Below are positions 35,701-47,806 of a stretch of 64,000 bases of DNA, piece by piece (the first letter of the stretch is position 1; the number at the start of each line of letters is the position of its first letter). The position numbers were made by a program, and so were the translations under genes. The DNA lies in NCBI GenBank assembly GCA_021464415.1, contig CM038471.1, positions 14,932,029-14,996,028 of the forward strand, read 5' to 3'. Below the pieces are notes generated by a model, which saw only the letters and a list, made by a program, of their open reading frames with translations, was not told the origin of the DNA and did not search any database. This stretch comes from Lonicera japonica. Lineage: Eukaryota; Streptophyta; Magnoliopsida; Dipsacales; Caprifoliaceae.

Positions 35701-38700
35701 ATTCTGAACGTCTATGATGGGTTAAACACGCGCTTCTTGTGCCCATGGTCGTTCTAGACCATTTGACGGTCTAAACATCCGTTGTTGATCCGGACGACCA
35801 AAATGTATTTTTTTAGGCGTTCTACCGCAAAAGGCTTCATTTTGAATGACTTTCACCCTAAGATTTTGAATTCGAATTCTGAACATCTATGATGAGTTAA
35901 ACACGCGCTTCTTGTGCCCATGGTCGTTCTTGACCATTTGACGGTCTAAACATCCGTTGTTGATCTTCACAATCAAAATGTATTTTTTTAGGCGTTCTAC
36001 CGCAAAAGGCTTCATTTTGTATGACTTTCACTCTAAGATTTTGAATTCGAATTATGAACGCCTATGATTGGTTAAACACGCGCTTCTTGTGCCCATGGTC
36101 GTTCTTGACCATTTGACGATCTAAACCTCCGTTGTTGATCTTTTACAATCAAAATGTATTTTTTTAGGCGTTCTACCGCAAAAGGCTTCATTTTGAATGA
36201 CATTCACTCTAAGATTTTGAATTCGAATTCTGAACGTCTATGATGGGTTAAACACGCGCTTCTTGTGTCCATGGTCGTTCTTGACCATTTGACGGTCTAA
36301 ACATCCGTTGTTGATCCTGAAGACCAAAATGTATTTTTTTAGGCGTTCTACCGCAAAAGGCTTCATTTTGAATGACTTTCACTCTAAGATTTTGAAGTTG
36401 AATTCTGAACGTCTATGATGGGTTAAACACGCGCTTCTTGTGCCCATGGTCGTTCTTGACCATTTGACGGTCTAAACATCCGTTGTTGATCGATCCGGAC
36501 GACCAAAATGTATTTTTTTAGGCTTTCTACCGCAAAAGGCTTCATTTTGAATGACTTTCCCTCTAAGATTTTGAATTCGAATTATGAACGCCTATGATGG
36601 GTGAAACACGCGCTTCTTGTGCCCATGGTCGTTCTTGACCATTTGACGGTCTAAACCTCCGTTGTTGATCTTTTACAATCAAAATGTATTTTTTTAGGCG
36701 TTCTACCGCAAAAGGCTTCATTTTGAATGACTTTCACTCTAAGATTTTGAATTCGAATTATGAACGCCTATGATGGGTTAAACACGCGCTTCTTGTGCCC
36801 ATGGTCGTTCTTGACCATTTGACGGTCTAAACCTCCGTTGTTGATCTTTTACAATCAAAATGTATTTTTTTAGGCGTTCTACCGCAAAAGGCTTCAATTT
36901 GAATGACATTCACTCTAAGAATTTGAATTCGAATTCTGAACGTCTATGATGGGTTAAACACACGCTTCTTGTCCCCATGGTCGTTTTGGACCATTTGACG
37001 GTCTAAACATCCGTTGTTGATCCTGAAGACCAAAATGTATTTTTTTAGGCGTTCTACCGCAAAAGGCTTCATTTTGAATGACTTTCACTCTAAGATTTTA
37101 ATGTCGAATTCTGAACGTCTATGATGGGTTAAACACGCGCTTCTTGTGCCCATGGTCGTTCTTGACCATTTGACGGTCTAAACATCCGTTGTTGATCCGG
37201 ACGACCAAAATGTATTTTTTTAGGCTTTCTACCGCAAAAGGCTTCATTTTGAATGACTTTCCCTCTAAGATTTTGAATTCGAATTATGAACGCCTATGAT
37301 GGGTTAAACACGCGCTTCTTGTGCCCATGGTCGTTCTTGACCATTTAACGGTCTAAACCTCCGTTGTTGATCTTTTACAATCAAAATGTATTTTTTTAGG
37401 CGTTCTACCGCAAAAGGCTTCATTTTGAATGACTTTCACTCTAAGATTTTGAATTCGAATTATGAACGCCTATGATGGGTTAAACACGCGCTTCTTGTGC
37501 CCATGGTCGTTCTTGACCATTTGACGGTCTAAACCTCCGTTGTTGATCTTTTACAATCAAAATGTATTTTTTTAGGCGTTCTACCGCAAAAGGCTTCATT
37601 TTGAATGACATTCGCTCTAAGATTTTGAATTCGAATTATGAACGCCTATGATGGGTTAAACACGCGCTTCTTGTGCCCATGGTCGTTCTTGACCATTTGA
37701 CGGTCTAAACCTCCGTTGTTGATCTTTTACAATCAAAATGTATTTTTTTAGGCGTTCTACCGCAAAAGGCTTCATTTTGAATGACATTCACTCTAAGATT
37801 TTTAATTCGAATTCTGAACGTCTATGATGGGTTAAACACGCGCTTCTTGTGTCCATGGTCGTTCTTGACCATTTGACGGTCTAAACATCCGTTGTTGATC
37901 CTGAAGACCAAAATGTATTTTTTTAGGCGTTCTACCGCAAAAGGCTTCATTTTGAATGACTTTCACTCTAAGATTTTGAAGTCGAATTCTGAACGTCTAT
38001 GATGGGTTAAACACGCGCTTCTTGTGCCCATGGTCGTTCTTGACCATTTGACGGTCTAAACATCCGTTGTTGATCCGGACGACCAAAATGTATTTTTTTA
38101 GGCTTTCTACCGCAAAAGGCTTCATTTTGAATGACTTTCCCTCTAAGATTTTGAATTCGAATTATGAACGCCTATGATGGGTTAAACACGCGCTTCTTGT
38201 GCCCATGGTCGTTCTTGACCATTTGACGGTCTAAACCTCCGTTGTTGATCTTTTACAATCAAAATGTATTTTTTTTAGCGTTCTACCGCAAAAGGCTTCA
38301 TTTGAATGACTTTCACTCTAAGATTTTGAATTCGAATTATGAACGCCTATTGATGGGTTAAACACGCGCTTCTTGTGCCCCATGGTCGTTCTTGACCATT
38401 TGACGGTCTAAACCTCCGTTGTTGATCTTTTACAATCAAAATGTATTTTTTTAGCGTTCTACCGCAAAAGGCTTCATTTTGAATGACATTCGCTCTAAGA
38501 TTTTGAATTCGAATTCTGAACGTCTATGATGGTTAAACACGCGCTTCTTGTGCCCATGGTCGTTCTAGACCATTTGACGGTCTAAACATCCGTTGTTGAC
38601 CCGGACGCACCAAAATGTATTTTTTTAGGCTTTCTACCGCAAACCAGCTTCATTTGAATGACTTTCACCCTATGATTTTGAATTCGAATTCTGAACATCT

Positions 38701-39793
38701 ATGATGAGTTAAACACGCGCTTCTGTTCCCATGGTCGTTCTTGACCATTTGACGGTCTAAACATCCGTTGTTGATCTTCACAATCAAAATGTATATTTTT
38801 TTAGGCGTTCTACCGCAAAAGGCTTCATTTTGTAATAACTTTCACTCTAAGATTTTTAGATTCGAATTACGAACGCCTATGATGGGTTAAACACGCGCTT
38901 CTTGTGCCCCCATGGTCGTTCTTGACATTTGACGGTCTCTAACCTCTCCGTTGTTGATCTTTTACAATCAAAATGTATTTTTTTTTAGGCGTTCTACCGC
39001 AAAAGGCTTCATTTTGAATGCATTCACACTCTAAGATTTTGAATTCGAATTCTGAACGTCCCTATGATGGGTTTAAACACGCGCTTCTTGTGCCCATGGT
39101 CGTTCTTGACCATTTGACGGTCTAACATCCGTTGTTGATCCTGAAGACCAAAATGTATTTTTTTAGGCGTTCTACCGCAAAAGGCTTCATTTTGAATGAC
39201 TTTCACTCTAAGATTTTGAATTCGAATTCTGAACGTCTATGATGGGTTAAACACACGCTTCTTGTGCCCATGGTCGTTCTTGACCATTTGACGGTCTAAA
39301 CATCCGTTGTTGATCCGGACGACCAAAATGTATTTTTTTAGGCTTTCTACCGCAAAAGGCTTCATTTTGAATGACATTCACTCTAAGATTTTGAATTCGA
39401 ATTATGAACGCCTATGATGGGTGAAACCGCGCTTCTTGTGCCCATGGTCGTTCTGAACATTTGACGGTCTAAACCTCCGTTGTTGATCTACTTACACATC
39501 AAAATGATTATTTTTTTAGGCGTTCTACGCAAAAGGCTTCATTTTGCGCGACAATGACTTCACTCGCTAAGATTTTGAATTCGAATTATGAACGCCTATG
39601 ATGGGTTAAACCACGCGCTTCTCTTGTGACCCATGGTCGTTCTGACCATTTGACGGTCTAAACATCCGTTGTTGAACTTTTACAAATCAAAATGTATTTT
39701 TTCATAGGCCGTTCTACCGCAAAAGCTTTCATTTTGAATGACATTCGTCTAAGATTTTGAATTCGAATTCTGAACGTCCTATGATGGGTTATA
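29785..39793 (+). repeat. Satellite array, about 175-bp monomer with higher-order structure
   Basis: More than 50 head-to-tail monomers of about 175-176 bp occur, measured for instance by CATGG at 31191, 31366, 31542, 31717, 31892 and 32067. They are interrupted once, by 30088-30834. Conserved blocks are GGTCGTTCTTGACC, GACGGTCTAAACATCCG, AATGTATTTTTTTAGGC, ACCGCAAAAGGCTTCATTTT and GAATTCGAATTC. Monomers fall into variants by the bases after GTTGTTGATC (CGGACGACC, TTCACAATC, TTTTACAATC, CTGAAGACC, CTGACTACC, CTGACAACC), and these recur in fixed order. Length and higher-order arrangement are those of plant centromeric satellites. Short frames across it are accidental. Indels become frequent after about 38260. 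Confidence 0.95.
30088..30834 (+). mobile_element. G3a: truncated retrotransposon 3' end inside the satellite
   Basis: About 200 bp of internal sequence ends in [17 protein letters not shown] coding and a PPT (AAGAGGAGGGGAA). It is followed by a complete 549-bp LTR (30286-30834, TGACGCGGAC to GGTCGTATCA). The right half of the LTR matches E5 and S1 LTRs closely, while the left half does not, and the pol tail ends after about 19 codons at 30344. Satellite sequence stops at TTGAATT (30087) and resumes with ATTTGACGG after 30834. Part of a monomer is lost, so this is not a simple insertion with target duplication. Confidence 0.8.
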
Positions 39794-39893
39794 NNNNNNN
39801 NNNNNNNNNNNNNNNNNNNNNNNNNNNNNNNNNNNNNNNNNNNNNNNNNNNNNNNNNNNNNNNNNNNNNNNNNNNNNNNNNNNNNNNNNNNNN
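39794..39893. other. Assembly gap, 100 N
   Basis: Exactly 100 N, the usual placeholder for a gap of unknown size. It lies at the ragged end of the satellite array, so the true array length is unknown. Confidence 0.98.
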
Positions 39894-40720
39894 ATCCTAA
39901 TTGACTAAGAAAATATTCCTAAATAAATAATGAAACATTCCTAATGGATTAAGGAAATAATTCTAGATAATTAAACCTATTAAAATAAAGCTTCTAATTT
40001 ATTCTATGGGCCTCCACAAGTTGATTTGAGCCCTTGTAGCCTTGGACGCGTCATTCCCTCATCTTGAAAAGGATTGCCCTCAAATCCGTGTTTGGTTGTA
40101 CACCAAATCTACCCACTGTTCGAACAAAATAATCCTTGAATGCCTCTTCGAAGCTTGTTATCTTCCATGCCAATTGAAACAAGTACTTCGTATATTTACG
40201 ATGCTTGAAATTCCTTGCCTTCGAAACTCATCAAACTTCTAGCCATGCAAATCCAATTCAATTTTTCTCAATTTGTTGAAGAAGTTACTAGCCGGTAATT
40301 CGGATCAATTTCAATCTTATCAACGCCACATGAAATCAATATCTGATTTCAACAATCTCTTAATTCTAATCCTTCACTTGAATATCTCTTTTTTCTTAGT
40401 GACAATGACGTTCACTTGTCAAAATACGCTATTCTTTGGACGCTTTATACATAATTTTTTGTACTTGTATGATACCTTCTGATTTTGTACTTTCTTCACT
40501 TCTTTTCTTGCCACACTTGAAACTATGCTTGCATTCAACATTTGCTTGGTAGATCAACTCTCTTCATCCTCAAAATGGCCTTTAAAATTAGATTCTAGTC
40601 ATTCTTTGATAGTGGCTATGGATATGGCTCCCTTCTCCTCTTTACATTGATTTGATTGGGTAAAAGGTGCATTCGGACATGCAATACTTAAGCTGCCCAT
40701 CATGTTGAATTCAATCCGGA
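39894..40720 (-). mobile_element. G3b: retrotransposon 3' part, same family as G3a
   Basis: In reverse orientation, 39894-40053 matches the left half of the G3a LTR. The PPT complement and internal sequence follow, matching 30088-30285 and extending about 460 bp further. Single-base losses relative to G3a (for instance in the PPT) suggest poor consensus next to the gap. It is cut by E4 at 40721. Confidence 0.72.
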
Positions 40721-41421
40721 TGATACGACTACGTGATATCGCTCAAAACCCGCAACACAACGAATTGGTTGTGCGAACCTTGACACAGACACACACGAAA
40801 CCGTAGCAAATTAAGAACCTGGATCGTTTCTACAATCAGATTAGGATGGAAATCGAAGACGCCACAACGGGTGCGGAATACCGATTGATAAGTCGGGTGA
40901 ACGCCACGGACAAACCGATAAGTTCAAGTAGTTCGTGAAGAACCAAAGAGGATTAAATCACTCAATATTATTATGAATAAAGTCTTAGATAATAAAATAA
41001 AACAATGAATCCCCCTTTAAATAGGGAGAAGAAAACTTAGGCCACAAGAAACCAATCCAATAAGGAATCCTCAAACAAATCCTAATCAAACAAGAACTAG
41101 TTTTTAAGACGAAATAACAATAATAAATAAATAATAAATAAAAACGAGTGGGCTGGCTTGACTCCACTTCTTGGGCCGCATAGACATAGTCTTCTCACTC
41201 CAATTGGGCTTGAATAAGTGTAACCCAGCCTCCATTTTGTGCTCCACGTTTTTCCCCTCCAATGGGCTTGATTGTGCCTTCTTCTTGAGCCCAAATAGCT
41301 TGAATTAATCCATTAAGCTCAGCCTTTAACTTCTTAGCCCCGCGATCTTGTAATTGGGCCTGTTGGAACTTGGATGGCCTTTGAATTGTCTTCATTTTGC
41401 ACAACAGTCTTGCCTCCATCA
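40721..41421 (-). repeat. E4 3' LTR
   Basis: The LTR is 701 bp, TGATACGACT to CCTCCATCA. Compared with E5 LTRs it lacks single bases at several points in its first 150 bp (GACTACG for GACCTACGG; GCAACAC for GCAAACAC). That is the error pattern of unpolished sequence near a gap. Confidence 0.88.
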
Positions 41422-44400
41422 TTCCCCTCCTCTTGAAAAGGATTTGCCCTCAAATCATCACTGGCATCAAACGGACTTAAGTCAGCAACGTTAAAAGTAG
41501 CGCTAACGTGGTACTCTCCTGGTAGGTCCAGCTTATATGCATTATCGTTGACACGCTCAAGAACTTGAAAAGGTCCATCTCCTCTAGGAAGTAGCTTAGA
41601 ACGACGTTGCTCTGGAAATCGTTCCTTCCGCATGTGCAGCCATACCCAATCTCCAGGTTCAAAAACCAGCTTCTGACGTCCTTTATTTGCCTGCTTTGCA
41701 TATTGCTCCGTCCTCCGTTCAATGTTGAGCCTGGCCTTCTCATGGATCTGCTTAACAAACTCAGCCTTTTTCTTTCCATCAAGATTAGTATATTGAGAAT
41801 AAGGTAATGGAGATAAATCTAACGGAGTCAAAGGATTAAATCCATACACAATTTCAAAAGGTGAAAATTGAGTAGCAGAATGAACAGTGCGATTATAAGC
41901 AAACTCAACATGCGGTAAACATTCCTCCCATTTTGTTCTAATGTTCTTTTTAATGATAGCCCTTAACAAAGTAGATAAAGTTCTATTTACAACCTCAGTT
42001 TGACCATCAGACTGTGGGTGACAAGTAGTAGAAAATAATAACTTAGTTCCTAACTTACACCACAAGGTCTTCCAAAAGTAGCTTAAGAATTTAGTATCTC
42101 TATCTGAAACAATGGTCCTAGGCATACCATGCAATCTCACAATTTCTCTAAAGAACAAATCAGCAACATGCGAAGCATCATCAGTTTTGTGACATGGAAT
42201 AAAATGAGCCATTTTAGAAAATCTATCCACGACCACAAAAATTGAATCTCGACCATTCTTAGTCCTAGGTAAACCCAAAACAAAATCCATGGAAATGTCT
42301 ATCCAAGGTTCACTAGGAATAGGTAATGGTGTATATAAGCCATGCGGTTGCACACGGGACTTTGCTTGCCGACACGTAACACATCTTCCACAAATTCTCT
42401 CAACGTCTCTTTTCATACGTGGCCAAAAGAAGTGTTCTTGCAAAATATCTAAGGTCTTAGCAATCCCGAAGTGCCCCATCAAACCTCCCCCATGGGCTTC
42501 CCTCACTAACAAATCACGCATAGAGCAATTGGGTAGACATAACTTATTCTCACGAAATAAAAAACCATCATGCCTAAAGAACTTACCCACTGCGTTTTTC
42601 TCACATGCTTTGTACTCCTCACAAAAATCAACATCAATTGGATACAATTCCTTTATTTGCTCAAAACCAAGTAATTTAGCATCAAGGGTAGAGATTAACA
42701 CATACCTTCGCGAAAGTGCATCAGCAACAATATTTTCTTTACCTTGCTTGTACCGAATGACATATGGGAATGTCTCAATGAACTCCATCCAGTGCGCATG
42801 CCTCTTATTCAGCTTGTGCTGGCTCCGCAAATGCTTCAAAGACTCATGATCGGTGTGAATCACGAACTCTTTAGGCCAAAGGTAGTTGCCAAGTTTCGAA
42901 TGCTCTAACCAATGCATACAATTCCTTGTCATATGTCGGATAGTTCAAGGTTGCCCCACTCAATTTCTCGCTAAAGTAGGCAATTGGTTTTCCTCCTTGC
43001 ATAAGAACAGCCCCTATTTCCAAACCCGATGCATCACACTCAAGCTCGAATGATTTAGTGAAATCTGGTAATGCAAGTACGGGCGCATGGATCAACTTCT
43101 CCTTGATCAATTGGAATGCCTTCTCTCGTTCATCCCCCCATTTGAATCCCACGTTCTTCTTGATCACCTCCGTCAGTGGCGCGGCTATGGTACTAAAATC
43201 TTTCACAAACCGCCGGTAAAAGCTAGCAAGTCCATGAAAACTTCATACATTCCCCACAGTTGCAGGACTCGGCCACTCTTGTATTGTACGTACTTTCTCC
43301 TCACTAACCTATATACCTTGTGCACTCACAACAAAACCAAGAAAGACAAGCTTATCGGTGCAAAAAGTGCACTTCTTCTTCATGTTAGCAAATAACTTTT
43401 CTTTTCGAAGCACATCTAAAACTGATTTTAAATGCTCAACATGATCCTCCAAAGTTTTGCTATAAATCAAGATATCATCAAAATAGACAATAACAAATCT
43501 GCCAATGAATGCACGCAGAACATGATTCATTAAACGCATGAAAAGTGCTCGGTGCATTAGTTAGCCCAAAAGGCATCACTAACCATTCATATAAACCATG
43601 TTTGGTTTTAAAAGCAGTTTTCCATTCATCTCCTTCTTTCATTCTAATTTGATGATACCCACTTTTTAAATCAATTTTAGAAAATACACAAGCTCCATGC
43701 AACTCACCTAACATATCATCTAAGCGAGGAATAGGATGTTGATACTTTACCGTTATATTGTTGATAGCTCGACAATCAACACACATTCTCCACATCCCAT
43801 CCTTCTTAGGCACTAAAATCACCAGAACATCGCACGGACTCATGTTTTCTCTCACGTGCCTTTTCTCCATCAGTTCAGACACTTGCCTTTGTAGCTCCTT
43901 CGTCTCCTCCGGGTTGCCCCGATAGGCTGGTCTGTTTGGAATGGTAGCACCAGGAACAAAATCAATTTGATGCTCAATCCCTCTAATCGGCGGTAATCCA
44001 TGTGTCATCTCGTCGGAAAAGACATCCGCATAATCCTAAAACAAAGAAACAATAGAACTAGGCAAAGACGAGTTAAGTTCATTAGTATTTAAATATGCCT
44101 CCTTGTACAAAAGTACAATCATCGGCTGCCTTGAATACAACGCACTTTTAACTTCACTCGCTCTCGCATAAAAATTCTTTTGTTTTCTCTTCTTTCTCAT
44201 TTTTTTCCAACTTCTCTCTTTTTCTTTTCTTCTCTTTCTCTCTTTTTGTCACTCTCTTTCTTTTGCTCACTCTCTTTTTTTAACTCGCTTTCTTTCTTTT
44301 GGCTCACTCTCCCTTTGCAATTTTAATTGATCTTCATACACTTGCTTTCGGTAACATAGGGACAAGCGTAATTGTCTTATGATTGAGCTCAAAAGAATAT

Positions 44401-46018
44401 TTGTTGGTGAATCCATCATGCTTCACTCGGCGATCAAATTGCCATGGTCGCCCTAATAATAGATGACCAGCTTGCATTGGGTACTACGTCGCATAAGACC
44501 TCATCTTCATACTTCCCAATACGAAATGCGACTAATACTTGCTTGTTCACCTTGATCTCCCCACTATCATTCAACCATTGCAATTTATATGGCTTGGGAT
44601 GCTTAATAATAGGAAGCCCTAGCTTCTCCACCATAATAGTACTTGCAACATTCGTACAACTTTCCGCCATCAATGATCACACTACATACCTTACTGTTCA
44701 CTAGGCATCTAGTATGGAAGAGATTTTCTTCGCTGTACTTCATCATCTTCTTTAGCTCGCACACTAAGAGATTTTCTTGCAACCAACAAATCTCCTTCAG
44801 CCGCAAGCTCTTCTTCTTCATCAACATCTTCTAATAATGGCATAGAATCATCATTGGACTCTTCATCGATCTCAATTTCACCGTTATCTCGAATCACCAT
44901 AGCTCTTTGATTGGGACATTGGTTCGCCTTGTGACCCCTTCCTTGACACTTGAAACATTTAATATCACGATTTCGAGGTGTATTGGGATCAGGTTTACCT
45001 TGGTTTCCAAGGCTGGTCGTCCCTTGTTTGGGCTCGGTTTTGGGCTTTGATGCGGCTGATTTCTCTTCTTTCTTCCAAAGGGGATTTGATTTCCAAAAGG
45101 GTGTGGTTAGACTTTGGTTTTGGCGTAGGCTACCCCTCCTCTTGAGTTGATTCTCAATCTTGATCGCCACGTGCACCATATCTTCCAATTCAACATAATG
45201 TTGCAAATCCACCGCATTAGTAATTTCCCAGTTCAACCCATTCAAAAACCTGGCCATAGTAGCCTCTCGATCTTCGTCTACGTTCGCTCGGATCATGGCC
45301 ACTTCCATCTCTTTGAAATAATCTTCCACACTGTGGTTGCCCTGTGTAAGCCTTTGTAACTTTTAGTACAGCTCCCGGTAGTAATGGCTAGGTACAAATC
45401 GCTTTCTCATCACTATATTCATCTCTTCCCATGTCTCAATAGGACGCTCTCTATTTCTTCGTCTATTCATTACTAATTGGTCCCACCACACAATTGCATA
45501 TTCAGAGAACTCAATGGCAGCAAGTTTTACCTTCTTTATCTCGGAGTAATTATGGCAATCAAACACTAGCTCAACTTTCTTCTCCCATTCAAGATAAGTT
45601 TTGGGATCATTCTTCCCTTGAAACGACGGAATCTTCATCTTGATACTACCCATATTGTTATCTTTCCTGTTCCTTCCTTCTCTATTTCGCCCAGCATATT
45701 TCCTATTGGCGGCCACCGGGTTCCAGTCATCGTCATCGTCATCTTCAAACCCACCATCGTAAGATTCTTCATCCTCAACTCTCGCTTCTCTAGGTTAGAT
45801 TCTCCTCTCCTACGAGCATGAGCATTATTTGATTACTCAATTCTATTTAATTGCTCGATTTGTGTGTTCTTTATCCGGTCTATCCGCTCATGAACCATCT
45901 CCATCTCAGTTCTTAACATCTTCCTCATCTCCCCTAACAAGGCTTGTACTTGCAAGTTCGGGATGACTGGTTGATGACCCTCCTCCTCTTTCGAGGCCAC
46001 TTCTTGGCTTTTCAACAT
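41198..46018 (-). pseudogene. E4 gag-pol polyprotein, broken
   Basis: It starts at 46018 with a gag N-terminus of predicted coiled-coil type (residues 15-60). It continues through the gag domain (to about 45300), zinc knuckle CFKCQGRGHKANQC (about 44920-44960), protease IDGG-like site (about 44670), RT YFDD (43475-43486), RNase H, integrase with DD35E motifs (about 42290-42000), [11 protein letters not shown], and the LTR-encoded tail ending at 41198. At least eight interruptions exist. Examples are a stop for Gln near 45365, 1-2 bp shifts near 44733, 44660, 43545 and 42885, and one extra C near 41338 in the tail. Some may be consensus errors, since E5 lacks them. The Lys/Glu/Ser-rich linker between protease and RT is badly shifted. 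Confidence 0.85.
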
Positions 46019-46020
46019 TA

Positions 46021-47108
46021 TTTATATAACCTGCAAACTAGAATTAAGGACTTCACAAGCACCACCTCACGTGTTTCACTCGAAGAATGATTCACTCAGT
46101 TCACTCTCGTGTATTACTCCATAATTATTGGCTTTTACCCTCTAATGGTCTCACATCGTACGCCTTTTTACACTCAAATTAATGCTCTATAGGTTCTTAT
46201 TGAACTACTCAATTGAATATCGGAATGTGAATGGACAGTTCACACGACGAATCAATAAGAAACTAGAATCCCAACGATTACGGACACAATAAGGGGCAAA
46301 AGAACGCGAAATAGGTGCGAAAGTTTAGTCTCGTGAAAATGTGATTTTTGAAATCCTTGGACTCTATAGAATCCAAATCTAAAAAGAAATAATTGCGAAT
46401 TTCGGAAAAGTTTTGTACTCTTTTTTGGGTCTTCCGACTTCTACTTTAATCTGGTGTAGTCGAAATTTCCAGAATTCAAAATTTTAACTGAAATAATTAA
46501 AAAAATTTGAAACTCAACAATAATTGAATTTTAAGCACCAAACGAAGCTTATATGAACAGCCAACAGATTCGCAATAGCTATGGTTTATATGATTAATAA
46601 AACAATCAATCGCAGATAGGGTTTATATGTAGAAATCACAGTTTTGATAGCCCTAACAATCTCGTATCTCAGCAAAACGCAAGGCAATAACGGTTGTATT
46701 ACAATCGAAAACTAACCCTAACTATGTCGAAATCCTACCCTAGGCAGAAACAAGGCAGTTTGATTCGTGATACCAAAAAAAGACTATGATGGACAAATTC
46801 GCAACTAGGGTTCAAAAGAACAAATTAAAGAAATTCGACGTTAAACCACAGATGAAGCAGATTCGTAATAGGTGCAATTCGAGTGTACGTTAGCAACCAA
46901 GAACAACTCGAAAAGAACTAAGCAAGAATAGATGTAGAATAATGAAAATTTCGATAAACTTTTTTTTTTGGACGAAGAACACAGAATAAACACGATAAAT
47001 AAATAAGCAGAATGAAGAACAAAAATACGAAGAACAGAAACGCAAATCAAACAATTACTAATTAATGGATAGATAAAACCTAATAGTAGAACCTCCTCTG
47101 ATACCAAC
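46021..47108 (-). other. E4 leader and PBS
   Basis: This is a non-coding leader of about 1.08 kb. TCTGATACCAAC (47097-47108) is the complement of a Met-tRNA PBS and abuts the LTR directly. The part nearest the PBS is homologous to 53670-54158 of E5 but noticeably diverged. Confidence 0.8.
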
Positions 47109-47806
47109 TGATACGACCTACGGTGATATCGCTCAAAACCCGCTAACACAATGAATTGGTTGTGCGAACCTTGACATAGACACACACGAAAACCGTAGCA
47201 AATTAAGAACCTGGATCGTTTCTACAATCAAATTAGGGTGGAAAACGCAGACGCCACAACTGGGTGCGGAATACCGATTAATAAGTCGAATGAACGCCAC
47301 GGACAAACCGATAAGTTCAAGTAATTCATGAAGAACCAAAGAGGATTAATTCACTCAATATTATTATGAATAATGTCTTAGATAATAATAATAAAACAAC
47401 GAACCCCCCCTTTAAAAAGGGAGAAGAAAACTTAGGCAACAAGTCACCAATCCAACAAGGAATCCTCAAAACAAATCCTAATCAAACAAGAACTAGTCTT
47501 TAAAAGAAATAACAATAATAAATAAATAATAAATAAAAACGTGTGGGCTTGACTCCACACTCTTGGGCCGCATAGACACGATATTCTCACTCCAATTGGG
47601 CTTGAATAAGTGTAATCCAGCCTCCATTTTGTGCTCCACGTTTTCCCCCTCCAATGGGCTTGATTGTGCCTTTTTCTCGAGCCCAAATAGCTTGAATTAA
47701 TCCATTAAGCTCAGCCTTTAACTTCTTAGCCCGCGACTTTGTACTTGGGCCTATTGGAATTTGGATGGCCTTTGAATTGTCTTCATTTTGTGCCTTGCCT
47801 CCATCA
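47109..47806 (-). repeat. E4 5' LTR (older subfamily)
   Basis: The LTR is 698 bp. It carries many substitutions against the 3' LTR and E5 LTRs. Its tail frame is 217 bp, two codons shorter than the usual 223 but still open, with a stop at 47587-47589. Confidence 0.88.

Larger units (their letters stand above)
40721..47806 (-). mobile_element. E4: Gypsy chromovirus-type element, apparently chimeric
   Basis: The minus-strand order is 5' LTR (47109-47806), PBS (47097-47108), leader, gag-pol (46018 to 41198), PPT and 3' LTR (40721-41421). Flanks are CCGGA and CCGTG, which do not match. From 40721 to about 42860 the sequence is almost identical to E5. From there to the 5' LTR it differs from E5 by several percent, and its two LTRs differ from each other by about 4-5% by eye. 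This suggests recombination between two related copies or an assembly join. The family is the same as E5 and S1. Confidence 0.85.

Noticed and set aside
29991..39206. Recurring 60-110 codon frames across the satellite with similar translations
   Set aside because: They are translations of the repeated monomer in frames open by chance. Monomers of 175-176 bp shift frame at each junction and there is no start-to-stop unit or codon bias.
29785..39793. CRISPR array
   Set aside because: Repeats of about 175 bp are contiguous without unique spacers, and the setting is a plant genome with retrotransposons.
42289..42849. 186-codon plus-strand frame, repeated identically at 50444-51004
   Set aside because: It is antisense to integrase and RNase H of E4 and E5. 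The identity reflects near-identical DNA, not a second gene.
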